From Rhizobium sp. WYCCWR10014 (GTDB lineage: Bacteria > Pseudomonadota > Alphaproteobacteria > Rhizobiales > Rhizobiaceae): 64,000 nucleotides of DNA. The position numbers were made by a program, and so were the translations under genes. Shown here piece by piece: positions 27,960 to 37,029 of the stretch. The number at the start of each line of letters is the position of its first letter. The first letter of the stretch is position 1. The stretch covers positions 48,961-112,960 of the forward strand of contig NZ_LXFU01000045.1 in NCBI RefSeq assembly GCF_001657485.1, read 5' to 3'. The notes beneath the pieces are model-generated. The model ran no database searches. It saw only the letters and a list, made by a program, of their open reading frames with translations, and had not been told where the DNA came from.

Positions 27960-29792
27960 TCATTTCGCCGAGGTCGACCACCAGGCATCGGGGAAGCCTA
28001 GGCTATAGGCCGGGAATTCTGCGGGATGGGTGATCGTGTTCCAATAGACGATGTTCTGGGTACCGCGGTAGAACAGCGGGATCACGTAATGGTTTGCAAG
28101 CAGTACCCTGTCCATCGCCTTGATCGCCGCGACCTGTTCATCGCGGTTCGGCGCGAAGATGATCATGCGGATGAGCTCATCGACGGCCGGATTGGCGATG
28201 CCTGCGTAATTTTGAGACCCCTGCTGATTGACCGAACCGGATCCCCAATAGTCGGCTTGCTCGTTGCCAGGGTTCATCGACTGCGCCCAGACATTCCAGA
28301 TCATGTCGTAATCGAAGCTGCGTTCACGATTGACGGCTTGCGAGGCATCGACCGTCCGCACGCGCGCATCTATGCCAATTTTCTTCAGATTGCTGGCGTA
28401 AGGCACCGCCCAGCGCTCCAGCATCGGGCTCGACAACAGGATCTCGAAGCTCATCGGCTGGCCGGTCTTGGTATTGACCATCCGATTGCCCTTGATCTCC
28501 CAGTTGGCTTCTTTGAGAAGAGCAATTGCCTTGCGGAGGTTATCGCGGCTCTTCTGCGGATCGCCACCGACCGGATTGGCATAGGGCGTGGTGAAGATTT
28601 CTGCCGGCACCTTATCCTTTATGCCCTGCAGAATTTCCAGCTCTCTGCCCTGCGGAAGGCCGGAGGAGGCGAGTTCGGTGTTCCAGAAATAGCTGTCGAT
28701 GCGCTTGTAGCTGTTGAAGGCAACCGTGCGGTTCAGCTCCTCAAAATCCAGACCATAGTTCAGCGCCTCGCGGACCCTGATGTCCTTGAAGAGGTCACGT
28801 CGCATGTTGGGTACGAGAGCCTGCATGATAGCGGTGGCTCGCAGCGGGTTTGCAACCTCCTCTTTCTTGACACGTCCTTCCTTCACTGCCGGAAAATCAT
28901 ATCCCGTCGCCCAGCGGGCAGCCGTGGTTTCCTGCCAGTAGTCGCTGTTCCCGGCGCGAAAGGCCTCGAACTCGACATCCCGATCCCCGAAATACGTGTA
29001 GTTGACGTTGCGGAAATTGTTCTGGCCGACATTCACATTGAGGTCCTTGCCCCAATAGTCGTCACGTAGTTCATAGCGGATTGTCGCGCCTGGCGAGAAG
29101 GAAGCAATCTTGTAGGGTCCCGAACCCATCACGGGCTCGAGCGTCGTCTTTGAAATATCGCGTGGCTTGCCGCCCGGCCCCTGCCCCTCCCACCAATGTT
29201 TCGGCACGACCACCAACTGGCCGAGAATATTCGGGAGCTCCCGGTTGTTCTTCTCGTCGAAGGTGAAGGTGACGTCGCGATCGCCGGTCTTTTCGGCCTT
29301 CGCGACGTGGCGGTAATAGTTCGCCGTGAGGGGATTTAATTCCTTCGTCTTATCCAGACTGAAGATGACATCCTCGGGCGTTACCGGCTGACCATCCGCC
29401 CATTTCGCTTCCTTGCGCAGGCGGAAGGTCGCGCTCGAGACGTCGGTGGGAAAAGACAATCCCTCGGCAAGCAGACCGTAGGAGACGAGCAGCTCGTCGT
29501 CGGCGGGCTTCATCAGCGTGTCGTAAACGAGCGTCAAGCCCACTGCCGCCTGGCCTTTGGCGAGCAGCGGGTTGAAGGTGTCGAAGGCGCCGCTTGCGGA
29601 GAGGCGCAGGTCTCCGCCTTTCGGTGCATCGGGATTGACGTAGTCGAAGTGCGCAAAGCCCGGCTTGTACTTCATCTCGCTGATGACCGAGCTTCCGATC
29701 AGAAACGGCTGGTTCTGAGCCGTTGCCGTCATTGGCGCCAAGGCACCCGCAAGCGATAGAAACAAACCGATCTTCGACCACAGAGCCGCCAT
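27960..29792 (-). CDS. yejA: Peptide-binding periplasmic protein YejA
   Basis: The 610-residue binding protein (SBP family 5) of the Yej importer. A Sec signal ends near ATAQNQ; FDYVNPDAPKGGDLRLSASG and GLAEGLSFPTDVSSATFRLR follow, with FGDRDVEFEAFRAGNSDYWQ in the middle as typical of YejA. GGGG-A ribosome site precedes the ATG. In enteric bacteria YejABEF imports microcin C-like peptides; in Sinorhizobium the system has been linked to survival of plant NCR peptides. A similar role here is inference. Confidence 0.93.
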   Translation of the reverse strand: MAALWSKIGLFLSLAGALAPMTATAQNQPFLIGSSVISEMKYKPGFAHFDYVNPDAPKGGDLRLSASGAFDTFNPLLAKGQAAVGLTLVYDTLMKPADDELLVSYGLLAEGLSFPTDVSSATFRLRKEAKWADGQPVTPEDVIFSLDKTKELNPLTANYYRHVAKAEKTGDRDVTFTFDEKNNRELPNILGQLVVVPKHWWEGQGPGGKPRDISKTTLEPVMGSGPYKIASFSPGATIRYELRDDYWGKDLNVNVGQNNFRNVNYTYFGDRDVEFEAFRAGNSDYWQETTAARWATGYDFPAVKEGRVKKEEVANPLRATAIMQALVPNMRRDLFKDIRVREALNYGLDFEELNRTVAFNSYKRIDSYFWNTELASSGLPQGRELEILQGIKDKVPAEIFTTPYANPVGGDPQKSRDNLRKAIALLKEANWEIKGNRMVNTKTGQPMSFEILLSSPMLERWAVPYASNLKKIGIDARVRTVDASQAVNRERSFDYDMIWNVWAQSMNPGNEQADYWGSGSVNQQGSQNYAGIANPAVDELIRMIIFAPNRDEQVAAIKAMDRVLLANHYVIPLFYRGTQNIVYWNTITHPAEFPAYSLGFPDAWWSTSAK

Positions 29793-30067
29793 TCACGCTT
29801 TCCCCTGATTATTGATGGGTTCGACAATACGAAAAATACGGGCGAAAAACAGGAGAGAGTTTGGTTTTTGCCGGGCGCGCGAAATTTTGAGCCACCGGCT
29901 CGCTTGAAGGCGTCACCTCTTCGAGCCGCCTTCGCAACATGCGGCGCAACTCTGCGGCGATCCGTCACCGCCGCTTCCCATCGGCAGCCAAAACATCGAT
30001 TCACCAAAATTGCTTTTCACGATAGATTCGATCGCAAATCACTTCGGCAGCGGCTCAAGGGAACAGT

Positions 30068-31144
30068 ATGGCTTTCGGCTTCGCTCAGGCTTTCAGGACA
30101 TTCGGCAAACTGACGCTTGCCGGCGCAATCGGCGCAAGCCTTGCCGCCGGCGACGTCGGCGCCCAGCAGAAGACGCCGAGCCCGGGCAGCGCCAAAGGGC
30201 AATTCGGCGCCGTCGGCCTGCCGACGCAGGGACCGGCACAGCCGATCGGCTTTTACGCAAAGGGCTGCATGACGGGTGCGGTGGCGCTGCCGACCGACGG
30301 GCCGACCTGGCAGGCGATGCGGCTTTCGCGCAACCGCCGCTGGGGCAATCCGGCGATGATCGCGCTGCTCGAACGTCTTTCGCAGGACGGGGTCAAATAT
30401 GCCGGCTGGCCGGGCATTCTCGTCGGCGACATTGCGCAGCCGCGTGGCGGACCGATGCTGAACGGCCATGCCTCGCACCAGATCGGTCTTGATGCCGACA
30501 TCTGGTTTACGCCGATGCCGGCGCGCCGCATGACGGCCGAGGAGCGCCAGGATCTGCCCTTCACCACCATGCTGCAGAAGGGCAAGTTCCTGACCGTCGA
30601 CCCCAGGGTGTGGACGCAAGCGCACGCGCGGCTGCTGATGCTGGCGGCAAGCTATCCCGAGGTGGAGCGTATCTTCGTCAATCCGGCGATCAAGAAGAAG
30701 ATGTGCGATACCTGGACCGGCGACCGCACCAATCTCGGCAAGCTCCGGCCGGAATACGGCCATGACTCGCATTTCCACATCCGCATCAAATGCCCTCCCG
30801 GTGCCAAGGGATGCAAGCCGCAGGCCCCAGTCGTTGCCGGCGACGGCTGCGACAAGTCGCTCGCCTGGTGGTTCACGCCGGCGCCCTGGGCACCGCCGAA
30901 ACCGCCGAAGCCCGGCGCCAAGCCGCCGAAGCCGCCGCGCGAGATGATGGTCTCCGACCTGCCAAAGGCCTGTGCCGCCGTGCTCGATGCTGCTTCCGTC
31001 GCCTCGATGCAGGCCGCCACCTATGGCGGACCTTCCGCCGCAAGCGCGCTCACCTCTGCTCCGGCCGCAGCGCCTGCCGCCGACGCCGATGGAGCACTGC
31101 CCGATGTCGGCCCGGTTCCGAATGACAAGCCGGCGATACAATGA
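30068..31144 (+). CDS. mepA: Penicillin-insensitive murein endopeptidase
   Basis: A periplasmic zinc peptidase that cuts peptide cross-links in murein. The signal segment is in residues 1-32. GHASHQIGLDADIWF (near residue 137) supplies His and Asp ligands and HDSHFHIRIKCP (near 234) the remaining His residues, as in MepA. At 358 residues it is longer than the enteric protein because of a Pro/Lys/Ala-rich C-terminal tail (PPKPPKPGAKPPKPP) that may contact the wall. AGGGAA lies five bases before the ATG. Confidence 0.92.
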   Translation: MAFGFAQAFRTFGKLTLAGAIGASLAAGDVGAQQKTPSPGSAKGQFGAVGLPTQGPAQPIGFYAKGCMTGAVALPTDGPTWQAMRLSRNRRWGNPAMIALLERLSQDGVKYAGWPGILVGDIAQPRGGPMLNGHASHQIGLDADIWFTPMPARRMTAEERQDLPFTTMLQKGKFLTVDPRVWTQAHARLLMLAASYPEVERIFVNPAIKKKMCDTWTGDRTNLGKLRPEYGHDSHFHIRIKCPPGAKGCKPQAPVVAGDGCDKSLAWWFTPAPWAPPKPPKPGAKPPKPPREMMVSDLPKACAAVLDAASVASMQAATYGGPSAASALTSAPAAAPAADADGALPDVGPVPNDKPAIQ

Positions 31145-31244
31145 TCGAGGCCCTGGGACCGGGGCCGGGATCCGCTGTCTTTCAAATCGCAAATTCTTGG
31201 TATAAAGCGGTCAAATCGATTGAATTTCTCGGGCGGAGGGGTTG

Positions 31245-31625
31245 ATGGCCGGCGGCAAATGCCTTGCATTGATTGCGCATGACCAGAAGAAGGACGACAT
31301 GGCGGATTTCGCCCGCGCCAACAGGGACATTCTCTCCCATTGGAAGATCGTCGCCACCGGCACCACCGGTGGGCGCGTGCTCGACGCTGCCCCCGACCTC
31401 AACGTTACGAGGCTGAAAAGCGGGCCGCTCGGCGGCGACCAGCAGATCGGCGCGCTGATTTCGACCGGCGAGGTCGATGCCCTGATCTTCTTTGTCGATC
31501 CCTTGACGCCGATGCCGCACGATGTCGACGTGAAGGCGCTGATGCGGCTGGCGATCGTCTATGATATCCCGATGGCGCTCAACCACGCGACCGCTATAAA
31601 ACTCCTTCCCACACTCGAAGCCTGA
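31245..31625 (+). CDS. mgsA: Methylglyoxal synthase
   Basis: Converts dihydroxyacetone phosphate to methylglyoxal, a bypass relieving sugar-phosphate stress. The 126-residue product has the full family set: LIAHDQKKDD, ATGTTGGRV, SGPLGGDQQIGA with the catalytic Asp region, and FVDPLTPMPHDVDVKALMRL. ATG 31245 has GGAGG five bases upstream. Glucokinase follows after 17 bases, which couples glucose entry to the bypass. Confidence 0.95.
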   Translation: MAGGKCLALIAHDQKKDDMADFARANRDILSHWKIVATGTTGGRVLDAAPDLNVTRLKSGPLGGDQQIGALISTGEVDALIFFVDPLTPMPHDVDVKALMRLAIVYDIPMALNHATAIKLLPTLEA

Positions 31626-31642
31626 TCAGCACGGAACCGGCC

Positions 31643-32668
31643 ATGCCAAAACCGAACAACAGCACCGCTCCGATGCCTTTCCCGATCCTGATCGGCGATA
31701 TTGGCGGCACGAATGCCCGCTTTTCCATCCTGAGCGATGCCTATGCCGAGCCGAAGCAGTTTCCGAACGTGCGCACGGCGGATTTCGCCACGATCGACGA
31801 AGCGATCCAGCAAGGTGTACTCGACAAGACTGCCGTGCAGCCGCGCTCGGCGATCCTCGCCGTCGCCGGCCCGATTAACGACGACGAGATCCCGCTGACC
31901 AATTGCGACTGGGTGGTGCGGCCGAAGACGATGATCGAGGGCCTCGGCATGGAGGATGTGCTCGTCGTCAACGATTTCGAGGCGCAGGCGCTGGCAATCG
32001 CCGCGCTTTCAGATGAGAACCGCGAACGGATCGGCGACGCCACCGGCGACATGATTGCCTCCCGCGTCGTGCTCGGACCCGGCACCGGCCTCGGCGTCGG
32101 CGGGCTCGTGCATGCCCAGCACAGCTGGATCCCGGTTCCCGGCGAAGGCGGCCATGTCGATCTCGGGCCGCGCAGCAAGCGCGATTACGAACTCTTTCCC
32201 CATATCGAGACGATCGAAGGCCGCGTTTCGGCTGAGCAGATCCTCTGCGGCCGCGGTCTCGTCAACCTCTACCACGCCATCTGCGTGGTCGACGGCATCG
32301 AGCCGACGATGAAGGATCCCGCCGACATCACCTCGCACGCGCTTGCCGGCAGCGACAAGGAAGCCATAGAGACCGTCTCGTTGTTTGCCACCTATCTCGG
32401 CCGCGTGGCGGGCGACATGGCGATGGTGTTCATGGCGCGCGGCGGCGTCTATCTCTCCGGCGGGATCTCGCAGAAGATCATCCCGGCGCTGAAGAAGCCG
32501 GAATTCCGCATCGCCTTCGAGGACAAGGCGCCGCATACGGCGCTGCTTCGCACCATCCCGACCTATGTGGTGACACATCCGCTGGCGGCGCTTGCCGGGC
32601 TTTCCTCCTATGCGCGCATGCCGGCGAATTTCGGCGTCTCGACGGAAGGCCGCCGCTGGCGGCGCTAG
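31643..32668 (+). CDS. glk: Glucokinase
   Basis: Phosphorylates glucose with ATP. The 341-residue protein belongs to the proteobacterial Glk family (not ROK): LIGDIGGTNARFSIL (phosphate-1 motif, residues 16-30), VVNDFEAQALA with the catalytic Asp near 110, LGPGTGLGVGGLV near 145, and PGEGGHVDLGP near 165. GGVYLSGGISQKI near 270 is the adenosine motif. The position right after mgsA suggests cotranscription. Confidence 0.95.
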   Translation: MPKPNNSTAPMPFPILIGDIGGTNARFSILSDAYAEPKQFPNVRTADFATIDEAIQQGVLDKTAVQPRSAILAVAGPINDDEIPLTNCDWVVRPKTMIEGLGMEDVLVVNDFEAQALAIAALSDENRERIGDATGDMIASRVVLGPGTGLGVGGLVHAQHSWIPVPGEGGHVDLGPRSKRDYELFPHIETIEGRVSAEQILCGRGLVNLYHAICVVDGIEPTMKDPADITSHALAGSDKEAIETVSLFATYLGRVAGDMAMVFMARGGVYLSGGISQKIIPALKKPEFRIAFEDKAPHTALLRTIPTYVVTHPLAALAGLSSYARMPANFGVSTEGRRWRR

Positions 32669-32689
32669 GCCCGGCACGCAAAGCAATAG

Positions 32690-32731
32690 AGCGTCGCTGG
32701 CGTGCCCTATGCGGGCGCGTGGCGCTCTAGC
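32690..32731. repeat. Imperfect palindrome between glk and the ABC exporter gene
   Basis: AGAGCGTCGCTGGCG at left and GCGCGTGGCGCTCT at right form an imperfect inverted repeat with a short centre (CCCTATGCGGG). No T tract follows. It may be another member of the intergenic repeat set, but it lacks the AAAACCGCT core. Confidence 0.5.
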
Positions 32732-32815
32732 CAAACCGGTCCCAACTCTTTATAGACCCCGGCAAAAGTGCGTGTCGCCCTCGCGGGGCGCTTGGTCCGA
32801 GACAGGAAACCCTAT

Positions 32816-34603
32816 TTGGAAGCGGCGGAAAGCAGAACGCAGAGCGTCAGCAGCGATACCGTAACCGGCATCCTGAAGCGCATCATCGCTGAAAACGGCC
32901 GCGACCATCTGTGGGGCTATGTCTTTGCGATTGCCTGCCTCATCGTGGTGGCGCTTTCGACGGCGTTTACCGCCTGGATCATGCGGGCGATCATCGACGA
33001 GGCCTTCGCCAATCGGCGCGCCGACGTCGTCTGGATCATCTGTCTTTCGATCTTCATCGCCTTCGTGCTGCGCGGTTTTGCGAGCTATGGCCAGGCAGTG
33101 GCGCTGTCCAGGGTCGGCAACGATATCGTTGCCCGTTACCAGCGCCGGCTCTATGCGCATCTGATGACGCTTTCGGTCGGTTTCTTCAGCGAGGCGCGCT
33201 CGGCCCATATCGCCGCGCAGGTGAGCCAGAATGTCAGCGGCATCCGCGACGTGCTCAACCTGACGATCACCTCGACGGTGCGCGACCTGCTGACCTTCGT
33301 TTCGCTGCTCGCCGTGATGATCATCCAGGATCCGCTGCTCAGCCTTGCCGTGTTCATCATGGCGCCGCCGCTGCTTTATGCACTGCGCTATGTTTCCAAG
33401 CGGCTGCGCTCGGCGACCCGCGAGGCCGTGCATCTGAACAGCCACGTTCTCGGCGCCATGCAGGAGACGATCCAAGGCATCGCCATCGTGAAAGCCTTCA
33501 CGATGGAAGAAGAACTGGAGCGCAAGGTCAACAAACTCATCAAGGGCGCCGAAAGCCGAGCCAACCGGATTGCCCGGCTTTCCGAACGCACGTCTCCTCT
33601 GACGGAGAGTTTCGCGGGCTTTGCCGTCGCCAGCGTGCTTGCCTATGCCGCCTACCGCTCGATCTACTTTAATGTGCCACCCGGCGCCTTCTTCTCCTTC
33701 GTCACGGCGCTGCTGCTTGCCTATGACCCTGCCCGCCGGCTTGCCCGCCTGCAGGTTCAGATGGAGCGCGCCGTCGTCAATGCGCGGATGATCTACGAGT
33801 TGCTCGACATGGAACCGCGTCAGCGCGACCTGCCGGATGCCCGGCCGCTGACGGTGACGCAGGCGAGGATCGAATTCCGCAATGTTTCCTTCGCCTATGG
33901 CAATGAGAGCGTGCTCAGCGGCGTGAGCTTCATCGCCGAGGGCGGCGCGACCACAGCGCTGGTCGGCCCCTCGGGCGCCGGCAAATCCACCGTCATCAGC
34001 CTCATTCCGCGCTTCTACGATCCGCGCGAAGGCGAAATCCTGATCGACGGACAGGACATCGCCCACATCACCAAGAAGTCGCTGCGCCAGCAGCTCGCCT
34101 ATGTCTCGCAGCAGCCCTATCTGTTCGAGGGCACGATCCGGGACAATATCCGCTATGGCCGGCCGGAAGCGACCGATGCCGAGGTTGAAGAGGCGGCGCG
34201 GCTTGCCTATGCGCATGACTTCATCTCAGCACAGCCGCAGGGTTACGAGACGCCGGTCGGCGAAAACGGCGTGACGCTTTCGGGCGGCCAGCGCCAGCGG
34301 CTGTCGATCGCGCGCGCCCTGGTGCGCAATGCGCCGATCCTGCTTCTCGACGAGGCGACCTCGGCCCTCGACACCGAATCCGAAGCCGCCGTGCAGAAGG
34401 CGCTCGACGAAGCGATGAGCGGACGCACCGTCGTCGTCATCGCCCACCGGCTTTCGACCGTGGTGCGTGCCGACAAGATCGTCGTGATGCAGCAGGGTCG
34501 CGTCGTCGAAGAAGGCAATCACGAGACGCTTGCGAAGGTCAGCGACGGTCTTTACGCTCGCCTCAACAACCTGCAGAGGCCTTCGGCCTCCGATTCAAAC
34601 TGA
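32816..34603 (+). CDS. MsbA-type ABC exporter (fused membrane and ATPase domains)
   Basis: A half-transporter of about 595 residues. The membrane domain (first 330 residues, about six helices) is followed by a nucleotide-binding domain with GPSGAGKSTVISLI, QLAYVSQQPYLFEG, LSGGQRQRLSIARALV, LLLDEATSALD and VIAHRLSTV. The MsbA/lipid-exporter class fits best, but a multidrug substrate is possible. The start is uncertain: TTG 32816 has AGGA nine bases upstream; a GTG at 32768 is also in frame. Operon-like spacing to dapB (15 bases). Confidence 0.88.
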   Translation: MEAAESRTQSVSSDTVTGILKRIIAENGRDHLWGYVFAIACLIVVALSTAFTAWIMRAIIDEAFANRRADVVWIICLSIFIAFVLRGFASYGQAVALSRVGNDIVARYQRRLYAHLMTLSVGFFSEARSAHIAAQVSQNVSGIRDVLNLTITSTVRDLLTFVSLLAVMIIQDPLLSLAVFIMAPPLLYALRYVSKRLRSATREAVHLNSHVLGAMQETIQGIAIVKAFTMEEELERKVNKLIKGAESRANRIARLSERTSPLTESFAGFAVASVLAYAAYRSIYFNVPPGAFFSFVTALLLAYDPARRLARLQVQMERAVVNARMIYELLDMEPRQRDLPDARPLTVTQARIEFRNVSFAYGNESVLSGVSFIAEGGATTALVGPSGAGKSTVISLIPRFYDPREGEILIDGQDIAHITKKSLRQQLAYVSQQPYLFEGTIRDNIRYGRPEATDAEVEEAARLAYAHDFISAQPQGYETPVGENGVTLSGGQRQRLSIARALVRNAPILLLDEATSALDTESEAAVQKALDEAMSGRTVVVIAHRLSTVVRADKIVVMQQGRVVEEGNHETLAKVSDGLYARLNNLQRPSASDSN

Positions 34604-34618
34604 TCTGGCGAGACTGAC

Positions 34619-35443
34619 ATGAGCGATGCTGCGATGAAACTGGTGGTGGTTGGCGCAGCAGGACGCATGGGGCAGACGCTGATCCGGCTCATCCATTCGA
34701 TCGAGGGCGTGAACCTGCATGCCGCGGTCGAGCGCGCCGGCTCGCCCTTCGTCGGCAAGGATGCCGGCGAAATCGCCGGTCTCGGCCCGACCGGTGTCGT
34801 CATCGGCGACGATCCGCTCAACGCTTTTCTCGATGCCGAAGGCGTGCTCGACTTCACCTCGCCTGCTGCAACAGTGGAATTCTCAGGCCTAGCCGCGCAG
34901 GCCCGCATCGTCCATATCGTCGGCACGACGGGCTGTTTACCCGACGACAATGCCAAGATCGCCGCGGCGGCCCGCCATGCCCGCATCGTCAAGTCTGGCA
35001 ATATGAGCCTTGGGGTCAATCTGCTCAGCGTGCTCGCAGAGCAGGCAGCGCGTGCGCTCGATCCTGATGACTGGGATATCGAGATCCTGGAAATGCACCA
35101 CAAGCACAAGGTGGATGCGCCTTCCGGCACCGCCCTTCTTTTCGGCGAGGCCGCGGCAAAGGGGCGCGGAATCGATCTGGCCTCGAAGTCGGTCCGGGTG
35201 CGCGACGGCCATACCGGCGCCCGCCAGGCGGGCACCATCGGTTTTGCGACGCTGCGCGGCGGCTCCATCATCGGCGAGCATTCCGTGCTTTTTGCCGGAG
35301 AAGGTGAAATCGTCACCCTGTCGCACAGTGCGGCCGACCGCTCGATCTTTGCGCGTGGCGCCATCAAGGCGGCCCTTTGGGCACGCGACAAGAAGCCGGG
35401 TCTCTATTCCATGCTCGACGTGCTCGGGCTTTCTTCCTCTTAA
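34619..35443 (+). CDS. dapB: 4-hydroxy-tetrahydrodipicolinate reductase
   Basis: Second step of the diaminopimelate/lysine pathway after DapA. The 274-residue protein has the NAD(P)H fold VVVGAAGRMGQTLI (residues 9-22), VGTTGCLPDD, and the signature EILEMHHKHKVDAPSGTAL near residue 155 with catalytic His and Lys. GFATLRGGSIIGEHSVLF is the tetramerisation/substrate region. It lies 21 bases before gpmA. Confidence 0.96.
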   Translation: MSDAAMKLVVVGAAGRMGQTLIRLIHSIEGVNLHAAVERAGSPFVGKDAGEIAGLGPTGVVIGDDPLNAFLDAEGVLDFTSPAATVEFSGLAAQARIVHIVGTTGCLPDDNAKIAAAARHARIVKSGNMSLGVNLLSVLAEQAARALDPDDWDIEILEMHHKHKVDAPSGTALLFGEAAAKGRGIDLASKSVRVRDGHTGARQAGTIGFATLRGGSIIGEHSVLFAGEGEIVTLSHSAADRSIFARGAIKAALWARDKKPGLYSMLDVLGLSSS

Positions 35444-35464
35444 CGATACTACGGAGGCATATTC

Positions 35465-36100
35465 ATGAGCGGTACCCTCGTCCTCGTTCGCCACGGCCAG
35501 AGTGACTGGAACCTGAAGAATCTCTTCACCGGCTGGAAGGATCCCGATCTGACCGAGCTCGGCGTCCAGGAAGCCAATGCAGGCGGAGCGGCGCTTGCCG
35601 AATACGGGATCAAATTCGATGTCGCCTACACCTCGGTACTGGTGCGTGCGCAGCACACGCTGAAGCTCATCCTCGACAAGGTCGGCCAGCCCGATCTCCT
35701 GACGATCCGCGACCAGGCGCTGAACGAGCGCGACTATGGCGATCTCTCCGGCCTCAACAAGGACGATGCCCGCGCCAAATGGGGCGAGGAACAGGTGCAT
35801 ATCTGGCGCCGCTCCTATGACGTGCCGCCTCCCGGCGGTGAAAGCCTGCGTGACACCGGCGCTCGCGTCTGGCCCTACTACCTCACCGAGATCCTGCCGC
35901 GCGTGCTCAGGGGCGAGAAGGTGCTGGTCGCCGCACACGGCAATTCGCTGCGCTCGCTGGTGATGGTGCTCGACAAGCTGAGCAAAGAAGGCGTTCTCGC
36001 CCTCAACCTCGCGACCGGCGTGCCGATGGTCTACAAGCTGAAGGCGGATTCCACCGTCGCTTCCAAGGAAGTGCTCGGCGATATGTCGGGCGCACATTGA
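35465..36100 (+). CDS. gpmA: 2,3-bisphosphoglycerate-dependent phosphoglycerate mutase
   Basis: Interconverts 3- and 2-phosphoglycerate. The 211-residue product is the short alphaproteobacterial form. VLVRHGQSDWNLKNLFTGW carries the phosphorylated His at residue 9, RAQHTL and LNERDYGDLSG follow, and VAAHGNSLRSLV near residue 158 carries the second active-site His. The ATG has GGAGG upstream. A strong hairpin terminator follows. Confidence 0.95.
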   Translation: MSGTLVLVRHGQSDWNLKNLFTGWKDPDLTELGVQEANAGGAALAEYGIKFDVAYTSVLVRAQHTLKLILDKVGQPDLLTIRDQALNERDYGDLSGLNKDDARAKWGEEQVHIWRRSYDVPPPGGESLRDTGARVWPYYLTEILPRVLRGEKVLVAAHGNSLRSLVMVLDKLSKEGVLALNLATGVPMVYKLKADSTVASKEVLGDMSGAH

Positions 36101-36111
36101 TCTCAGTTGAT

Positions 36112-36135
36112 CTTTCCCCGCTTCGGCGGGGAAAG
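36112..36135. terminator. Bidirectional hairpin between gpmA and phnF
   Basis: CTTTCCCCGC-TTCG-GCGGGGAAAG is a perfect 10-base stem with a TTCG tetraloop, lying 12 bases after gpmA and 5 bases after phnF on the opposite strand. Confidence 0.75.
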
Positions 36136-36139
36136 GCGC

Positions 36140-36877
36140 TCAATTCTCGATCGTGAACTGCACCCGGTCAGCCGCGAAGCGGCTGATCGAATATTGCACA
36201 GGTACACCCTCAAGATCGGTATTCATCGCCTTGGCGATCAGAAGGATCGCGCCGGGGGTGAGTTCGAGATCGGCCATATCGGCCGCACTTGCATGGGCGG
36301 CCGTCACCTCGGTCGTGGCGCGGACATAATCCGGCAGGCCGAGTTCGGCGAAAGCCTTGGTGATCGATTCCCCCGTCCGATAAGCTTCGCCGATACCGGC
36401 GAAGCGTTCGGCGGGAAACCAGCTCGTCGCCCTTGAAACCGGCCGCTTGTCTGCCTGGCGCAATGTTTCCAGGCGGATCACCTGTTCTCCCGGCTTCAAG
36501 CCCAGCCAGCGGGCGATCTCGGCACTCGCTTCTTCCTTGGCCTCATCGAGCAGCAGGCCGCGCATTTCACGCGCCTGATCGCCGATGCCGGCGGTGAAGC
36601 GCGTGCGCCTGGTGATCGGGAAATTCAGCCGCTCCTTGCGCTCGATCAGCGTGCCGCGACCTTGTACCGCACGGACGATACCTTCCTGCGCCAGCGCCGC
36701 CAGCGCGCTGCGCACCGTATGCCGGTTGACGCCGAATTGCAGCGCCAGCACGGTTTCCGGCGGCACCATTCCCGTTTCGTCATAGGCTCCGCTGCTGATT
36801 GCCTCGCGAATCCGATCGGCGATCTGGCGCCAGAGCGCTACGCCGGTTTGCCTTTGCACCTGCTTCAATCCCGCCAT
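36140..36877 (-). CDS. phnF: PhnF, GntR-family regulator of phosphonate metabolism
   Basis: A 245-residue repressor-type protein of the GntR/HutC class. The winged helix-turn-helix (about residues 10-75) includes LALQFGVNRHTVRSALAALA, and the UTRA ligand domain (about 95-235) includes VIRLETLRQADKRPVSRATS and QYSISRFAADRVQFTIEN. It is divergent from phnG with a palindrome suited to such a regulator in between. Start 36877 follows AGGGG; an ATG at 36901 is also possible. Confidence 0.92.
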   Translation of the reverse strand: MAGLKQVQRQTGVALWRQIADRIREAISSGAYDETGMVPPETVLALQFGVNRHTVRSALAALAQEGIVRAVQGRGTLIERKERLNFPITRRTRFTAGIGDQAREMRGLLLDEAKEEASAEIARWLGLKPGEQVIRLETLRQADKRPVSRATSWFPAERFAGIGEAYRTGESITKAFAELGLPDYVRATTEVTAAHASAADMADLELTPGAILLIAKAMNTDLEGVPVQYSISRFAADRVQFTIEN

Positions 36878-36902
36878 TTCACCCCTGCCCTGCCATTTCA
36901 CG

Positions 36903-36938
36903 CCTCCTTTGCGCGTCTTAAAAGACGCGCGGCGCTGT
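36903..36938 (+). repeat. Palindrome B of the intergenic element, partial copy 2
   Basis: Contains CCTTTGCGCGTCT-TAAA-AGACGCGC-GGCGCTGT-like sequence, i.e. the inner hairpin and right arm of palindrome B, without the left outer arm and without palindrome A. It lies at the 5' edge of phnF, in the phnF-phnG promoter region. Confidence 0.75.
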
Positions 36939-36941
36939 CGG

Positions 36942-36959
36942 ATGTCACACGCTTGTCAC
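36942..36959 (+). promoter_or_regulatory. Candidate PHO box upstream of phnG
   Basis: ATGTCAC (36942-36948) and TTGTCAC (36953-36959) are direct repeats with an 11-base period and 4-base spacer, the layout of rhizobial PhoB sites (CTGTCAT repeats). The site lies about 70 bases upstream of the phnG start, as expected for phosphate-starvation control. Confidence 0.7.
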
Positions 36960-36994
36960 GACATCGATTTAGAGCTAAGTATATCTTGTATGGT

Positions 36995-37012
36995 TGTCTA
37001 TATCAATAGACA
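36995..37012. promoter_or_regulatory. Candidate PhnF operator
   Basis: TGTCTAT-ATCA-ATAGACA is a perfect seven-base inverted repeat with a four-base centre, 17 bases before phnG and between the divergent phnF and phnG. GTCTA/TAGAC half-sites resemble those of characterised PhnF proteins. Confidence 0.7.
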
Positions 37013-37029
37013 TTTTGAGGGAAGCGGCG

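Noticed and set aside
32750..34216. A 488-residue minus-strand frame opposite the ABC exporter
   Set aside because: Shadow of the exporter gene with no recognisable motif.
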